Origin: Fodinibacter sp963763015
GTDB lineage: Bacteria; Actinomycetota; Actinomycetes; Actinomycetales; Dermatophilaceae
Assembly: GCA_963763015.1 (NCBI GenBank)
Contig: CAVXML010000008.1
Span: 186,001 to 250,000, forward strand
Direction: 5' to 3'
DNA: 64,000 nt
Shown here: in pieces, positions 30,475 to 39,637 of the stretch
Layout of the letters: each line of letters opens with the position of its first letter
Numbering within the stretch: the first letter of the stretch is position 1
The notes under the pieces: generated by a model
The model's input: the letters and a program-made list of their open reading frames with translations, nothing else
Database searches by the model: none
Told to the model about the DNA's origin: nothing
Program-made: the position numbers and the translations under genes

Positions 30475-32739
30475 ATGGACACCACCACCATGACGCCGCG
30501 GCCGGCGCCCGAGGGCGGAGCCGCCGGATCCGCCACGGCCACCGAGCAGCAGGGTCCGCCCCCTCCCGTCGACCCCACGAGAGCACGCTCGGCCGTCTCC
30601 CTCTGGAGCATGCGCCACCGCTGGCTCGTGCTCGCGCTCAGCACCCTGGCCCTCGTCGCCGGGGTCACGGTCATGGCCACCAGCGGCATCGCGACGACAC
30701 CGCCTGAGGACCAGCTCGTCGGTGACTCGGCCATGGCCGCCGGCCTCGAGGAGCGCGCCGGGCTCTACGGCACCCCCACCGAGACGGTCGTCGCCACCGC
30801 GAAGCGCGGCTCGCTCAGCGAGGCCGAGGTGGCCGCGATCGGCCCGGAGCTGGCAGCGGCGTACCGGGGCGTGGACAACGTCGCGGCCGTGGGGGAACCG
30901 CAGCCCGGGGCCGACGGCCGCAGCGTGGTCCTGACCCTCACCCTGGATGCCGAGGACGAGCCGGCCGAGGGGTCGAGCGCCCTGACACCGAGCGAGGCCG
31001 TCGGCCCGAGCCTGTCCGCCACCGGTGCCTTCGCCGCCGCGAACCCCGAGCTCACCGTCGGGCAGGTCGGCGAGGGCTCCGTGACCAGGGAGCTCGACGC
31101 CACCCTCGGCGCCGACTTCAAGCGCGCCGAGCTGATCAGCATCCCCCTGACCCTGGTCATCCTGCTCGTCGCGTTCGGCGCGGTCGTCGCCGCCGGGGTC
31201 CCGCTGGTCCTCGGCCTCGGAAGCGTGAGCGTGGCCCTGGGCATGACGGCTGCCGCGAGCAACGGCATCCTGCCGGTCGACCCCAACGCCCAGAGCCTGA
31301 TCCTCCTCATCGGGTTGGCGGTGGGCGTGGACTACGCCCTCTTCGTCATCCGCCGGGCGCGGGAGGAGCGGGCGGCCGGCGCCGACGTGCGCGACTCCAT
31401 CGCGCTGGCCGGTGCGACCGCCGGGCGGGCCGTCGTCATCTCGGGCATCACGGTCATCGTCGCCATGTCGGGGATGCTGGTCGCCGGCGGGCTCTTCACG
31501 AGCCTCGCCCTCGGCGCCATGCTCGTCGTGCTCGCCGCGGTCATCGCGTCGGCCACCACCCTCCCGGCGCTGCTGTCGGTGCTCGGTGACAAGGTCGACG
31601 CGATCCGCCTCCCCTTCACCGAGCGGCGCCGCGCCCGCGCCGGGTCGCCCGACTCGGTGTGGGGCCGACTCGCGGGTGCGGTGTCCCGGCGACCGCTCGG
31701 CTGGGGAGCCGCCGCCGTCGCCGTGCTCCTGGCCCTCGCCGTCCCGGCGCTGGGCATGAAGACCGCCCTGGGGGGCATCGAGACCCTCAACCCCGACCTC
31801 GCGGTCGTCCAGGCCTACCGGCAGCTCGAGACGGCGGCGCCCGCCGACGGCACCGCCGTCACCATCGCCATCGAGGCCCCGGCGGAGTTCGAGGCCGACG
31901 TGGCGGCTGCGCTCGACGGCATCCGCGACGAGGCAGGTGCCCTGCAGCACGTCTCCGGAGTCGCCCCCGAGGCGGTCGTGTCGGAGGACGGGACCGCCAC
32001 CGTGCTCCCCGTGGGGGTCGCGATGGACGCCTCCGACGACCGGCTGCCCGGCGTCGTCGCCGACGTCCGTGACACGCTCGTCCCGGAGGTGGAGGCGGCG
32101 CTCGTGGACGTTCCCGGTAGCGAGGTCCACGTCGGCGGACAGGCCGCTGCGACCGACCTCAGCTCGTGGATGGACGACCGGCTCCCGTGGGTCGTCGCCT
32201 TCGTCCTCGTGCTGACCCTGGTCGTCATGACGTTCTCGTTCGGGTCGCCCTGGCTCGCCGCGGCGACCGTGGCGCTCAACCTGCTCTCGGTCGGCGCCGC
32301 CTACGGGCTCATGACGCTGGTGTTCCAGGGCACCTGGGCCGAGGGGGTGCTCGCCTTCAGCTCCACCGGGGCGATCGCCGCCTGGCTGCCGATGCTGATG
32401 TTCGTCATCCTCTTCGGCCTGTCGATGGACTACCACGTGTTCGTGACGAGCCGCGTGCGTGAGGCGTACTCGGCCGGGCACGGCCCGGCATCCGCCGTCC
32501 GACTCGGCGTGGCGCGCTCGGCGGGTGTGGTGACGAGCGCTGCAGCGGTCATGGTGGCGGTGTTCTCGATCTTCGGGACCCTGTCGAGCCTCGAGATGAA
32601 GCAGCTCGGGGTCGGCCTCGCCACGGCGGTGCTGCTCGACGCGACGCTCGTGCGCGGCATCCTCCTGCCCGCGACCCTCACGCTGCTCGGTGAGCGAGCC
32701 CACCACGGGCCGCGATGGATCCCCAGGATCCACCACTGA
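30475..32739 (+). CDS. MMPL family RND-type exporter
   Basis: This is a 754-residue membrane transporter of the MMPL/RND superfamily, driven by the proton gradient. Two repeats of six helices are each preceded by an extracytoplasmic loop of about 120-150 residues. The signature stretches IGLAVGVDYALFVIRRAREE (first half) and FGLSMDYHVFVTSRVREAY (second half) include the Asp-Tyr pairs that carry protons. The N-terminus is a 35-residue Pro/Thr-rich cytoplasmic tail. Family members export lipids, siderophores or drugs; the substrate here is unknown. It is divergent from tRNA-Leu. Confidence 0.9.
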   Translation: MDTTTMTPRPAPEGGAAGSATATEQQGPPPPVDPTRARSAVSLWSMRHRWLVLALSTLALVAGVTVMATSGIATTPPEDQLVGDSAMAAGLEERAGLYGTPTETVVATAKRGSLSEAEVAAIGPELAAAYRGVDNVAAVGEPQPGADGRSVVLTLTLDAEDEPAEGSSALTPSEAVGPSLSATGAFAAANPELTVGQVGEGSVTRELDATLGADFKRAELISIPLTLVILLVAFGAVVAAGVPLVLGLGSVSVALGMTAAASNGILPVDPNAQSLILLIGLAVGVDYALFVIRRAREERAAGADVRDSIALAGATAGRAVVISGITVIVAMSGMLVAGGLFTSLALGAMLVVLAAVIASATTLPALLSVLGDKVDAIRLPFTERRRARAGSPDSVWGRLAGAVSRRPLGWGAAAVAVLLALAVPALGMKTALGGIETLNPDLAVVQAYRQLETAAPADGTAVTIAIEAPAEFEADVAAALDGIRDEAGALQHVSGVAPEAVVSEDGTATVLPVGVAMDASDDRLPGVVADVRDTLVPEVEAALVDVPGSEVHVGGQAAATDLSSWMDDRLPWVVAFVLVLTLVVMTFSFGSPWLAAATVALNLLSVGAAYGLMTLVFQGTWAEGVLAFSSTGAIAAWLPMLMFVILFGLSMDYHVFVTSRVREAYSAGHGPASAVRLGVARSAGVVTSAAAVMVAVFSIFGTLSSLEMKQLGVGLATAVLLDATLVRGILLPATLTLLGERAHHGPRWIPRIHH

Positions 32740-32798
32740 GCCCACCACCCACTCGACCATCGAGCTCCGACCCCACCCACCAACGAGCGCACCGCCGC

Positions 32799-32837
32799 GA
32801 GGGCGGGCCGGCCCCCCCGCCAGCCGGTCCCGCCCTC
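32799..32837. terminator. Bidirectional hairpin between MMPL and pirin genes
   Basis: GAGGGCGGGCCGGC (32799-32812) pairs with GCCGG-T-CCCGCCCTC (32823-32837), giving 14 pairs with a one-base bulge. It lies between the converging genes and could end transcripts from both. Confidence 0.6.
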
Positions 32838-32848
32838 GGTCGGCGGTC

Positions 32849-33826
32849 TCAGGACATCGCGTTCGCCTCTGCACCGGAGAAGCCGGCGCTCTCGCGGTTG
32901 CCCCGCGCCTTGAGCCGCACTCCGGGCAGGGCGGGTGCCGGGATCCGGTCCACCGGGCCGGAATACCCCTCGACCCGACCGAAGCGCCCGGCCGCCGAAC
33001 GGGCCCCGGACTCCCAGTCCGCCCGCGCCTCCACCACCTGCTCGTGGGAGCGGCCGATGAAGTTCCACCACATGACGACCTCCTCGCCGAACGGCTCTCC
33101 CCCGAGGACGAGGACCCTGGCGCCCCGCGGACCGGCGGTCAGGAGCACCGAACCGGAGTGGCGCCACGCCGGGACGACGCCCAGCTCGGCGCGGGCGAGG
33201 TCCTGTCCGTCGAGGGTCACCGAGCCCGTGTCGACGAGAACGGACACCTCGAACCCCGCGCTGACCGGCAGGTTGACCGCGACGCCTCCGGCGAGCACCA
33301 CCTCGGCGCCGACCAGCGGGAGCTCCACACGCACCGGTGACGTGGAGCCCCACATGGACCCGACGAACACCTGGGCCCGCACGCCCGGGGCGACCTCGAC
33401 CACCTCGGGGGCGTGGTGCTCGAAGCGCGGCTCGATGTCGGCGGCCGACGCGGGCAGCACGACCCACAGCTGCGCGCCGTGCAGGACGGACGTCCCGGGC
33501 ACGGACACCTCCGAGTGCGAGATGCCCCGCCCGGCCGTCATGAGGTTGACCTCCCCGGGCCGCACGACGGCCACCGTCCCCAGCGAGTCCCGGTGCTCGA
33601 CCTCGCCGCTGAACAGCCACGACACCGTCGCGAGCCCACAGTGCGGATGGGGGGCGACGTCCATCCCGCCGCTACGGGCCACGTCGTCCGGCCCGTAGTG
33701 GTCCACGAAGCACCAGGAGCCGACGAACGAGCGTTCCCTGGCGGGGAGGGTACGGCGCACGGTCATCGCGCGCGGCCCCCCCAGCGGCACCTCGCGGGGC
33801 ACGATCACCTGGACACCGTCGTTCAT
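32849..33826 (-). CDS. Pirin family protein
   Basis: This is a 325-residue bicupin of the pirin family. The metal-binding histidines are in VAPHPHCGLATVSW (about residues 55-68) and the matching His/Glu in GRGISHSEVSVPG. Pirins are iron-containing cupins; some are quercetin dioxygenases and others act as redox-sensing partner proteins. The second cupin ends with EPFGEEVVMWWNFIGRSHEQ, a conserved pirin stretch. The ATG at 33826 starts MNDGVQVIVPREV. It is divergent from the fhaA operon. Confidence 0.92.
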   Translation of the reverse strand: MNDGVQVIVPREVPLGGPRAMTVRRTLPARERSFVGSWCFVDHYGPDDVARSGGMDVAPHPHCGLATVSWLFSGEVEHRDSLGTVAVVRPGEVNLMTAGRGISHSEVSVPGTSVLHGAQLWVVLPASAADIEPRFEHHAPEVVEVAPGVRAQVFVGSMWGSTSPVRVELPLVGAEVVLAGGVAVNLPVSAGFEVSVLVDTGSVTLDGQDLARAELGVVPAWRHSGSVLLTAGPRGARVLVLGGEPFGEEVVMWWNFIGRSHEQVVEARADWESGARSAAGRFGRVEGYSGPVDRIPAPALPGVRLKARGNRESAGFSGAEANAMS

Positions 33827-33875
33827 CCGACCACGGTACGGGGTCGCCGTGCAGGGTGCAGCGTGCCCCGACGGA

Positions 33876-33881
33876 TAGTCT
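33876..33881 (+). promoter_or_regulatory. -10 element TAGTCT before fhaA
   Basis: TAGTCT would start transcription near 33888, giving a leader of about 54 bases before fhaA. It is the most likely promoter of the fhaA-pknB operon, since the six genes follow without large gaps. Confidence 0.45.
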
Positions 33882-33941
33882 TGCGAGACCGTTCGCCGGC
33901 GGGACCGGGACCGGCGGACACGGAGTGGAGGAGGTGCGCCG

Positions 33942-34835
33942 ATGGGTCTGTTCGATCGCCTCGAGGCGGGGCTCGAGCGTGCCGTGCAGGGCACGTTCGC
34001 CAAGCACCTGCGGGCCAACGTCCACCCCGTCGAGATCGCGAGCCACATCCGCCGCGCCATGGACGACCGGGCGGTGACCGGTTCGGGACGCGCCATCGTG
34101 CCGAACGTCTTCGCCATCGAGCTGTCCCCCGGCGACTTCGACCGGCTGGCGCCGGACCTCGCCGCCATCGAGGAGGACCTCGTGGCGGCGGCCGAGGAGC
34201 ACTGCGACAGCCAGCGCTACCAGCCCGCCGGACCCATCGACATCCTCTTCGAGGAGCACGACGACCTCGAGACCGGCGTCTTCAGGCTCCGGCCCTCCAA
34301 GGCCTCACGGCCTCGGGCGACCGGGACGACGGGGCAGGAGCGGGCCGCGGCCCCCCGTCAGGGGGACGCGTACGCCGGCCGCGCACCTGCTGCTCGGCCC
34401 GCCGCGCCGCCGCCTCCTCCCCCCGCGCCTCCACCGGTGCCGGCCGCAGCCCACGCCCCAGCGGCCGACGACGGGCTCGATGCGACGACACGGCATCCCG
34501 CGCCCGTGCCGGCGGCCGGACCTCGGCGCGTGAACCCGGCCGACCGCCCGTGGCTGGACGTCGACGGCGAGCGCTACCCGCTCATGGGCGCCATCACCAT
34601 CCTGGGTCGCGACGACGCGGCCGACATCATCCTCGACGACCCGGGCATCTCACGACGCCACAGCGAGCTGCGCGTCACGACCGACGGCCGCCACTTCGTC
34701 ACCACGATCCGTGACCTCGGTTCGACGAACGGCACCTACGTCAACGGTGAGCGGATCACGAGTGAGCACCTCCAGGACGGCGACCGGGTCACGGTCGGGC
34801 GCACCTCGATCACGTTCCGCGGCGGACGGCGGTGA
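33942..34835 (+). CDS. fhaA: FHA domain protein FhaA (DUF3662)
   Basis: This is a 297-residue FhaA protein, a reader of phosphothreonine marks in cell-wall control. The N-terminal DUF3662 domain covers about residues 1-120 (MGLFDRLEAGLERAVQGTFA). A proline-rich linker follows at about 125-205. The C-terminal FHA domain holds the binding residues in LGRDDAAD, GISRRHSELR and LGSTNGTYVNG. In mycobacteria FhaA binds the phosphorylated pseudokinase MviN to slow wall synthesis. It is the first gene of the operon to pknB, and a TAGTCT -10 lies 60 bases upstream. Confidence 0.95.
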   Translation: MGLFDRLEAGLERAVQGTFAKHLRANVHPVEIASHIRRAMDDRAVTGSGRAIVPNVFAIELSPGDFDRLAPDLAAIEEDLVAAAEEHCDSQRYQPAGPIDILFEEHDDLETGVFRLRPSKASRPRATGTTGQERAAAPRQGDAYAGRAPAARPAAPPPPPPAPPPVPAAAHAPAADDGLDATTRHPAPVPAAGPRRVNPADRPWLDVDGERYPLMGAITILGRDDAADIILDDPGISRRHSELRVTTDGRHFVTTIRDLGSTNGTYVNGERITSEHLQDGDRVTVGRTSITFRGGRR

Positions 34836-34842
34836 CCGACGC

Positions 34843-35364
34843 GTGCTGAGCGAGATCACCCTCACCCTCATGCGCCTGGGTCTCCTGGTGCTCCTGTGGG
34901 TCTTCGTCTTCGCGGTCGTCGGCGTGCTGCGCGGCGACCTCTACGGCACGCGGGTCAAGCGCCGCACGGCGGGACTCGGCAAGGCCGCGCGCTCGGCTCC
35001 GGCCGGCGTGGCGCCGCGGCCCGTGGCGCGCAGCTCCCGTCCGGACCGCAGGTCCGGCCGGGGGCGCAAGGGGCCGACCCGGCTCGTCGTCACCGCCGGA
35101 CCGCTCGCCGGCACGACGCTCCCACTACGGCCCGCCGGAACCCTCATCGGCCGCAGCCCCGAGTGCGTCCTGGTGCTCGACGACGACTACGTCTCCGGCC
35201 GGCACGCCCGCATCTTCCAGGCCGACGACGGCACGTGGACGGTCGAGGACCTCCGCTCCACGAACGGCACCTTCCTCGGCGCGACGCGCCTGACCGAGCC
35301 CCGCGAGGTGGCCGTGGGCAGCGTGCTGCGGATCGGCCAGACCGTCGTCGAGCTGCAGAGGTAA
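34843..35364 (+). CDS. fhaB: FHA domain protein FhaB (FipA-like)
   Basis: This is a 173-residue FhaB protein. It has a single N-terminal membrane helix (MLSEITLTLMRLGLLVLLWV) and, after a basic linker, a C-terminal FHA domain with LIGRSPECVL, YVSGRHARIF and LRSTNGTFLG. In mycobacteria the counterpart is a kinase substrate that links phosphorylation to division. The GTG at 34843 starts 8 bases after fhaA and gives the helix directly. It is co-transcribed with fhaA and pstP. Confidence 0.95.
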   Translation: MLSEITLTLMRLGLLVLLWVFVFAVVGVLRGDLYGTRVKRRTAGLGKAARSAPAGVAPRPVARSSRPDRRSGRGRKGPTRLVVTAGPLAGTTLPLRPAGTLIGRSPECVLVLDDDYVSGRHARIFQADDGTWTVEDLRSTNGTFLGATRLTEPREVAVGSVLRIGQTVVELQR

Positions 35365-35367
35365 CGC

Positions 35368-36783
35368 ATGCCCTTCGCGTTCCACTACGCCGCCCGGTCC
35401 GACGTGGGCATGGTCCGGACCAACAACGAGGACTCCGCCTATGCGGGACCGCACCTCCTCGCCATGGCCGACGGCATGGGCGGGCACGCCGGGGGCGACG
35501 TCGCGAGCTCCACCGTCATCGCCGCCCTGGTCGACCTCGACGACGAGGCGCTGAGCGGGCGCGAGCTCAGCTCGGCGCTGCTCGACCGCATCCTCGCGGC
35601 GAACGCCGAGATCGGCGACCAGGTGCGCGCCGACCCACGGCTCGAGGGGATGGGCACGACCCTCATCGCGCTGCTCCGCGCCCGCGACAGGATCGTCCTC
35701 GCGCACATCGGCGACTCGAGGGCGTTCATGGCGCGCGACGGCGTGGTCACCCAGATCACCAAGGACCACTCCTTCGTGCAGAGCCTGGTCGACGAGGGCC
35801 GGATCAGCTCCTCGGAGGCCCACACCCATCCCCAGCGCTCGCTCGTCACCCGGGTGCTCACCGGTGCGCACGACGACGAACCCGACCTCGTCGTGCGCCA
35901 GGGCCGGATCGGCGACCGCTACCTCATCGCCTCCGACGGCCTCACCGACTACGTCGCGCGGGAGACCGTCGACGAGGTGCTGACCACGGTGAAGGACCCG
36001 GGCGAGTGCGCAGACCGGCTCGTCTCCCTCGCCCTGCGGGCCGGTGCCCCCGACAACGTGACCGTCGTGGTGGGCGACCTCGTCGACATCAGCCGCGACA
36101 TGACCCCGCCCACCCAGCCCCAGGTCGTGGGCGCGGCCGCGGTGCGGGAGCGGGGTACCCGGCCCATCCCCACGACCCCAGCCGCCAAGGCGGCGGCGCT
36201 CACCGCCGAGGCCACCGCGGGTGACCGCACCTCCGGCGAGGGCCTCACCCTCGCCGAGGAGGGCCCCCGGTCGCGGCGCACGACCGTCCTACGGGTCGCA
36301 GCCCTGCTCGTCGTCGCCGCCGTCGTCGTGGCCGGGGGGTCGTATGCCGCCTACGCCTGGTCCCAGCAGCGGTACTTCATCGCCGCCAACGACGGCGTGG
36401 TCACCGTCTTCCGGGGGGTCGACCAGAACCTCGGGCCGGTGTCGCTGTCCAGTGCCGAGTACGAGACGACGATCGCCGTCGACGACCTGCCACCCTCCTA
36501 CCAGGCCAGCCTCGAGAGCGGCATCGAGGTCGAGGACCGGGACGCAGCGGACATGCGGGTCGGCGACCTCCGGGTGCAGGCGGCAGCCTGCCGCTGGGCC
36601 CGGGCCAACGGCGAGACGTGCCGGACCGTCCCGTCCACGTGGACCGCTCCGACCGCCACCCCCAGCCCGTCGGGCACCCCCACCGGCTCGGTGACCCCCA
36701 CCCCGACGGGAGGGCCGGTGCCGTCACCCGGCTCCTCCGGCATCCCCTCGCCGTCGACGACAGCCGCGGGGGCGCCCTCATGA
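35368..36783 (+). CDS. pstP: PP2C-type serine/threonine phosphatase PstP
   Basis: This is a 471-residue phosphatase that reverses PknB signalling. The PP2C catalytic domain covers about residues 5-240 with NNEDS, MADGMGGHAGGDVAS, MGTTL, HIGDSRA, ASDGLTDYV and APDNVTVVV, supplying the metal-binding aspartates. A linker of about 65 residues precedes one membrane helix (about 308-330). The outer part of about 140 residues ends in a Thr/Ser/Pro-rich tail. It starts at 35368, three bases after fhaB, and its stop overlaps the rodA start by four bases. Confidence 0.96.
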   Translation: MPFAFHYAARSDVGMVRTNNEDSAYAGPHLLAMADGMGGHAGGDVASSTVIAALVDLDDEALSGRELSSALLDRILAANAEIGDQVRADPRLEGMGTTLIALLRARDRIVLAHIGDSRAFMARDGVVTQITKDHSFVQSLVDEGRISSSEAHTHPQRSLVTRVLTGAHDDEPDLVVRQGRIGDRYLIASDGLTDYVARETVDEVLTTVKDPGECADRLVSLALRAGAPDNVTVVVGDLVDISRDMTPPTQPQVVGAAAVRERGTRPIPTTPAAKAAALTAEATAGDRTSGEGLTLAEEGPRSRRTTVLRVAALLVVAAVVVAGGSYAAYAWSQQRYFIAANDGVVTVFRGVDQNLGPVSLSSAEYETTIAVDDLPPSYQASLESGIEVEDRDAADMRVGDLRVQAAACRWARANGETCRTVPSTWTAPTATPSPSGTPTGSVTPTPTGGPVPSPGSSGIPSPSTTAAGAPS

Positions 36784-38162
36784 GCGTCGTCTCGTCCTAC
36801 ACGCCCCGAAAGGGCCGCAACGTCGAGCTCGTGCTCGTCGTCGCAGCGGTCGCGATCGTCATGCTGGCCTACGTCAACGTGGGGCTGGCCACGTCAGGGA
36901 CGGTTCCTCCGGCCCTCCTCGCCCTCGGCGGCGGGTACCTGGGTGTGGCGGTCGCGTTCCACCTCGTCCTGCGCTGGCGCGCCTCGTACGCCGACCCGCT
37001 CATGCTGCCCATCGTCACGCTGCTCAACGGGCTCGGGCTCGTGATGCTCCACCGGCTCGACCTCGCGAGCGACCGCTCGATCACCGAGGGGGTGGCGCTG
37101 CGCCAGCTCATGTGGAGTGCACTGGCCGTCGCCATCGCGGCCGTGGTCCTCGTGCTCCTGCGCGACCACCGCATCCTGCGGCGCTACACCTACCTCGCCG
37201 GTGCCGTCGGCTTCGTCCTCCTGATCCTGCCGCTCTTCCCCGTCATCGGCACGTCCATCTACGGGTCACGGATCTGGATCCAGATCGGCCCGTTCTCCTT
37301 CCAGCCGGGGGAGATCGCCAAGATCTGCCTCGCGATCTTCTTCGCCGGCTACCTCGTGCAGACCCGGGACGCGCTGTCCGTCGCGGGGCGCAAGGTGCTC
37401 GGCCTGACCCTGCCGCGCGCGCGCGACCTGGGCCCCATCCTCGTCGCGTGGCTCGCCAGCCTCGCGGTGCTCGTCTTCGAGCGCGACCTCGGGTCCTCGC
37501 TGCTCTTCTTCGGTCTCTTCGTGGCCATGCTCTACGTCGCGACCGAACGGGTGTCGTGGATCGCGATCGGCCTCACGCTCTTCGCCGTCGGCGCGTACAC
37601 CGCCTACCTGATCTTCGGTCACGTGCAGACGCGGGTCGTGCTCTGGCTCGACACCTTCAGCCCCGAGGCGCTGGCGGCGTCCGACCAGCTCGCCAAGGGC
37701 CTGATGGGGATGGCCTCCGGAGGGATGTTCGGCACCGGCCTCGGGCGCGGGCGGCCCGACCTGACGTACTTCGCGGAGTCCGACTTCATCATCCCCAGCT
37801 TCGGCGAGGAGATCGGGCTCATCGGGCTGTTCGCGATCCTCGTCCTCTACGCGCTGCTGGTGCAGCGAGGCCTGCGGACCGCCCTCGGCACGCGGGACGG
37901 GTTCGGGAAGCTGCTCGCCGCCGGGCTCTCCTTCTCCCTGGCGCTGCAGTGCTTCGTCGTCGTGGGTGGGGTCACCCGGGTGATCCCGCTGACGGGGCTC
38001 ACCATGCCGTTCCTGTCCTCCGGAGGCTCCTCCCTCCTGGCCAACTGGACGCTCGTGGCGATCCTGCTGCGCATCTCCGACCACGCCCGGCGCCCGCTGC
38101 CCGAGCCGAGCGGCCCGAGCCCGGTCGCCGAGGCGCGCACCGAGGTGGTGAAGCTGCCGTGA
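36780..38162 (+). CDS. rodA: SEDS peptidoglycan glycosyltransferase RodA/FtsW type
   Basis: This is a 460-residue polytopic SEDS protein that polymerises lipid II into glycan strands and works with a class B PBP. About ten membrane helices are visible. The conserved SEDS stretches are YGSRIWIQIGPFSFQPGEIAK, FERDLGSSLLFFG (with the key Asp), FGTGLGRG and the C-terminal GLTMPFLSSGGSS. The ATG at 36780 overlaps the pstP stop. RodA is preferred over FtsW because of its operon position directly before pbpA, as in mycobacteria. Confidence 0.94.
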   Translation: MSVVSSYTPRKGRNVELVLVVAAVAIVMLAYVNVGLATSGTVPPALLALGGGYLGVAVAFHLVLRWRASYADPLMLPIVTLLNGLGLVMLHRLDLASDRSITEGVALRQLMWSALAVAIAAVVLVLLRDHRILRRYTYLAGAVGFVLLILPLFPVIGTSIYGSRIWIQIGPFSFQPGEIAKICLAIFFAGYLVQTRDALSVAGRKVLGLTLPRARDLGPILVAWLASLAVLVFERDLGSSLLFFGLFVAMLYVATERVSWIAIGLTLFAVGAYTAYLIFGHVQTRVVLWLDTFSPEALAASDQLAKGLMGMASGGMFGTGLGRGRPDLTYFAESDFIIPSFGEEIGLIGLFAILVLYALLVQRGLRTALGTRDGFGKLLAAGLSFSLALQCFVVVGGVTRVIPLTGLTMPFLSSGGSSLLANWTLVAILLRISDHARRPLPEPSGPSPVAEARTEVVKLP

Positions 38163-39613
38163 ACGCACCCGTCCGTCGCCTCTCCCTGGTCGTCGCGCTG
38201 CTCTTCGCCTCGCTCCTGGTCTCGACGACCCTCATCCAGTACGTCTTCGCGGCCGAGCTCAACGCCCGACCCGACAACCGCCGGACCCTGCTGTCGACGT
38301 ACGCCCGCGAGAGGGGCGACATCCTCGTCGGCCAGACGCCCATCGCCCAGTCCGTCCCGAGCGACGACCAGTTCAAGTTCCAGCGGACCTATGGCGACGG
38401 CCCGCTGTATGCGCACGTCACCGGGTTCTACTCGTTCTACGGCGCCGCCGGGGGCCTCGAGCAGGCGGAGAACTCGTTCCTCTCCGGCTCCAGCGACAAG
38501 CTCTTCTACCGCCGGGTGTCCGACCTCTTCACCGGCCGCAGGCCGCAGGGCGCCAACATCGAGACGACGCTCGACGCCGCCGTGCAGCAGGCCGCCTCGG
38601 AGGCGATGGACGGCATCCGCGGGGCTGCCGTGGCCCTCGATCCGAAGACCGGGGCCATCCTCGCCATGGTGAGCAACCCGACGTTCGACCCCAACGACCT
38701 CGCCGGGCACGACCTCGAGGCGGTCGGGAAGAACTACGACGAGCTCAACGCCGACGACTCCCAGCCCCTCGTCAACCGGGCCATCGGCGGCGACCTGTAC
38801 CCGCCCGGGTCGGTCTTCAAGGTCGTCACGGCGGCCGCCGCGCTGTCCACCGGCCAGTACGACGAGGACACCGTCCTACCCGGCCCGGAGGTCCTCGACC
38901 TCCCTCAGACCAGCGCCGACCTGCCCAACGCCTTCGACGGGCCGTGCGGACCGAACGACGAGGTGACCTTCACCGAGGCCCTCGCGGTCTCCTGCAACAC
39001 GGCCTTCGCCCACGTCGGCATGGAGCTCGGGCCCGATGCGCTCCAGGCCCAGGCGGCCAAGTTCGGTTTCGGCGACGCCATCACCATCCCGATGCGGGTG
39101 ACCCCCAGCACCATCCCGCCGGAGATGAACGCCCCGCAGCTCGCCCAGGCCTCGATCGGCCAGTACGACGTGCGGGCCACCCCCCTCCAGATGGCCATGG
39201 TGGCCGCGGGGGTCGCCAACGACGGCGTCGTCATGCGCCCCTACCTCGTCCAGTCGGTCATCGGATCGGACCTCTCGGTCATCGAGTCGGCGGACGAGCA
39301 GGAGCTGTCCGAGGCGGTCACCCCCGAGGTGGCCGCCCAGCTGACCCGGATGATGGAGGCCGTCGTCGAGGACGGCAGCGGCCGCAGGGCGCAGATCGAC
39401 GGGGTGCCCGTGGCCGGCAAGACCGGTACCGCACAGCACGGCGAGGGCCGCAAGGCGCACGCCTGGTTCATCTCGTTCGCCCCCGCCGACGACCCGGAGA
39501 TCGCCGTGGCCGTCATCGCGGAGGACGGCGGCGTCGCCGGCAACGAGGCCGGCGGTGGCGCCGTCGCCGCCCCGATCGCGAAGCAGATCATGGAAGCGAG
39601 GCTCGACCAGTGA
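38159..39613 (+). CDS. pbpA: Class B penicillin-binding protein PbpA
   Basis: This is a 484-residue transpeptidase that cross-links peptidoglycan behind RodA. One N-terminal membrane anchor (about residues 8-28) is followed by a short non-catalytic domain and the transpeptidase. The three active-site motifs are present: SVFK with Ser218, SCN in AVSCNTAF, and KTGT in VAGKTGTAQ. The GTG at 38159 overlaps the rodA stop. The protein is at the usual size for actinobacterial PbpA, and there is no PASTA domain. Confidence 0.95.
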   Translation: MNAPVRRLSLVVALLFASLLVSTTLIQYVFAAELNARPDNRRTLLSTYARERGDILVGQTPIAQSVPSDDQFKFQRTYGDGPLYAHVTGFYSFYGAAGGLEQAENSFLSGSSDKLFYRRVSDLFTGRRPQGANIETTLDAAVQQAASEAMDGIRGAAVALDPKTGAILAMVSNPTFDPNDLAGHDLEAVGKNYDELNADDSQPLVNRAIGGDLYPPGSVFKVVTAAAALSTGQYDEDTVLPGPEVLDLPQTSADLPNAFDGPCGPNDEVTFTEALAVSCNTAFAHVGMELGPDALQAQAAKFGFGDAITIPMRVTPSTIPPEMNAPQLAQASIGQYDVRATPLQMAMVAAGVANDGVVMRPYLVQSVIGSDLSVIESADEQELSEAVTPEVAAQLTRMMEAVVEDGSGRRAQIDGVPVAGKTGTAQHGEGRKAHAWFISFAPADDPEIAVAVIAEDGGVAGNEAGGGAVAAPIAKQIMEARLDQ

Positions 39614-39637
39614 GCCGTCCGACAAGGAGTGCACAGC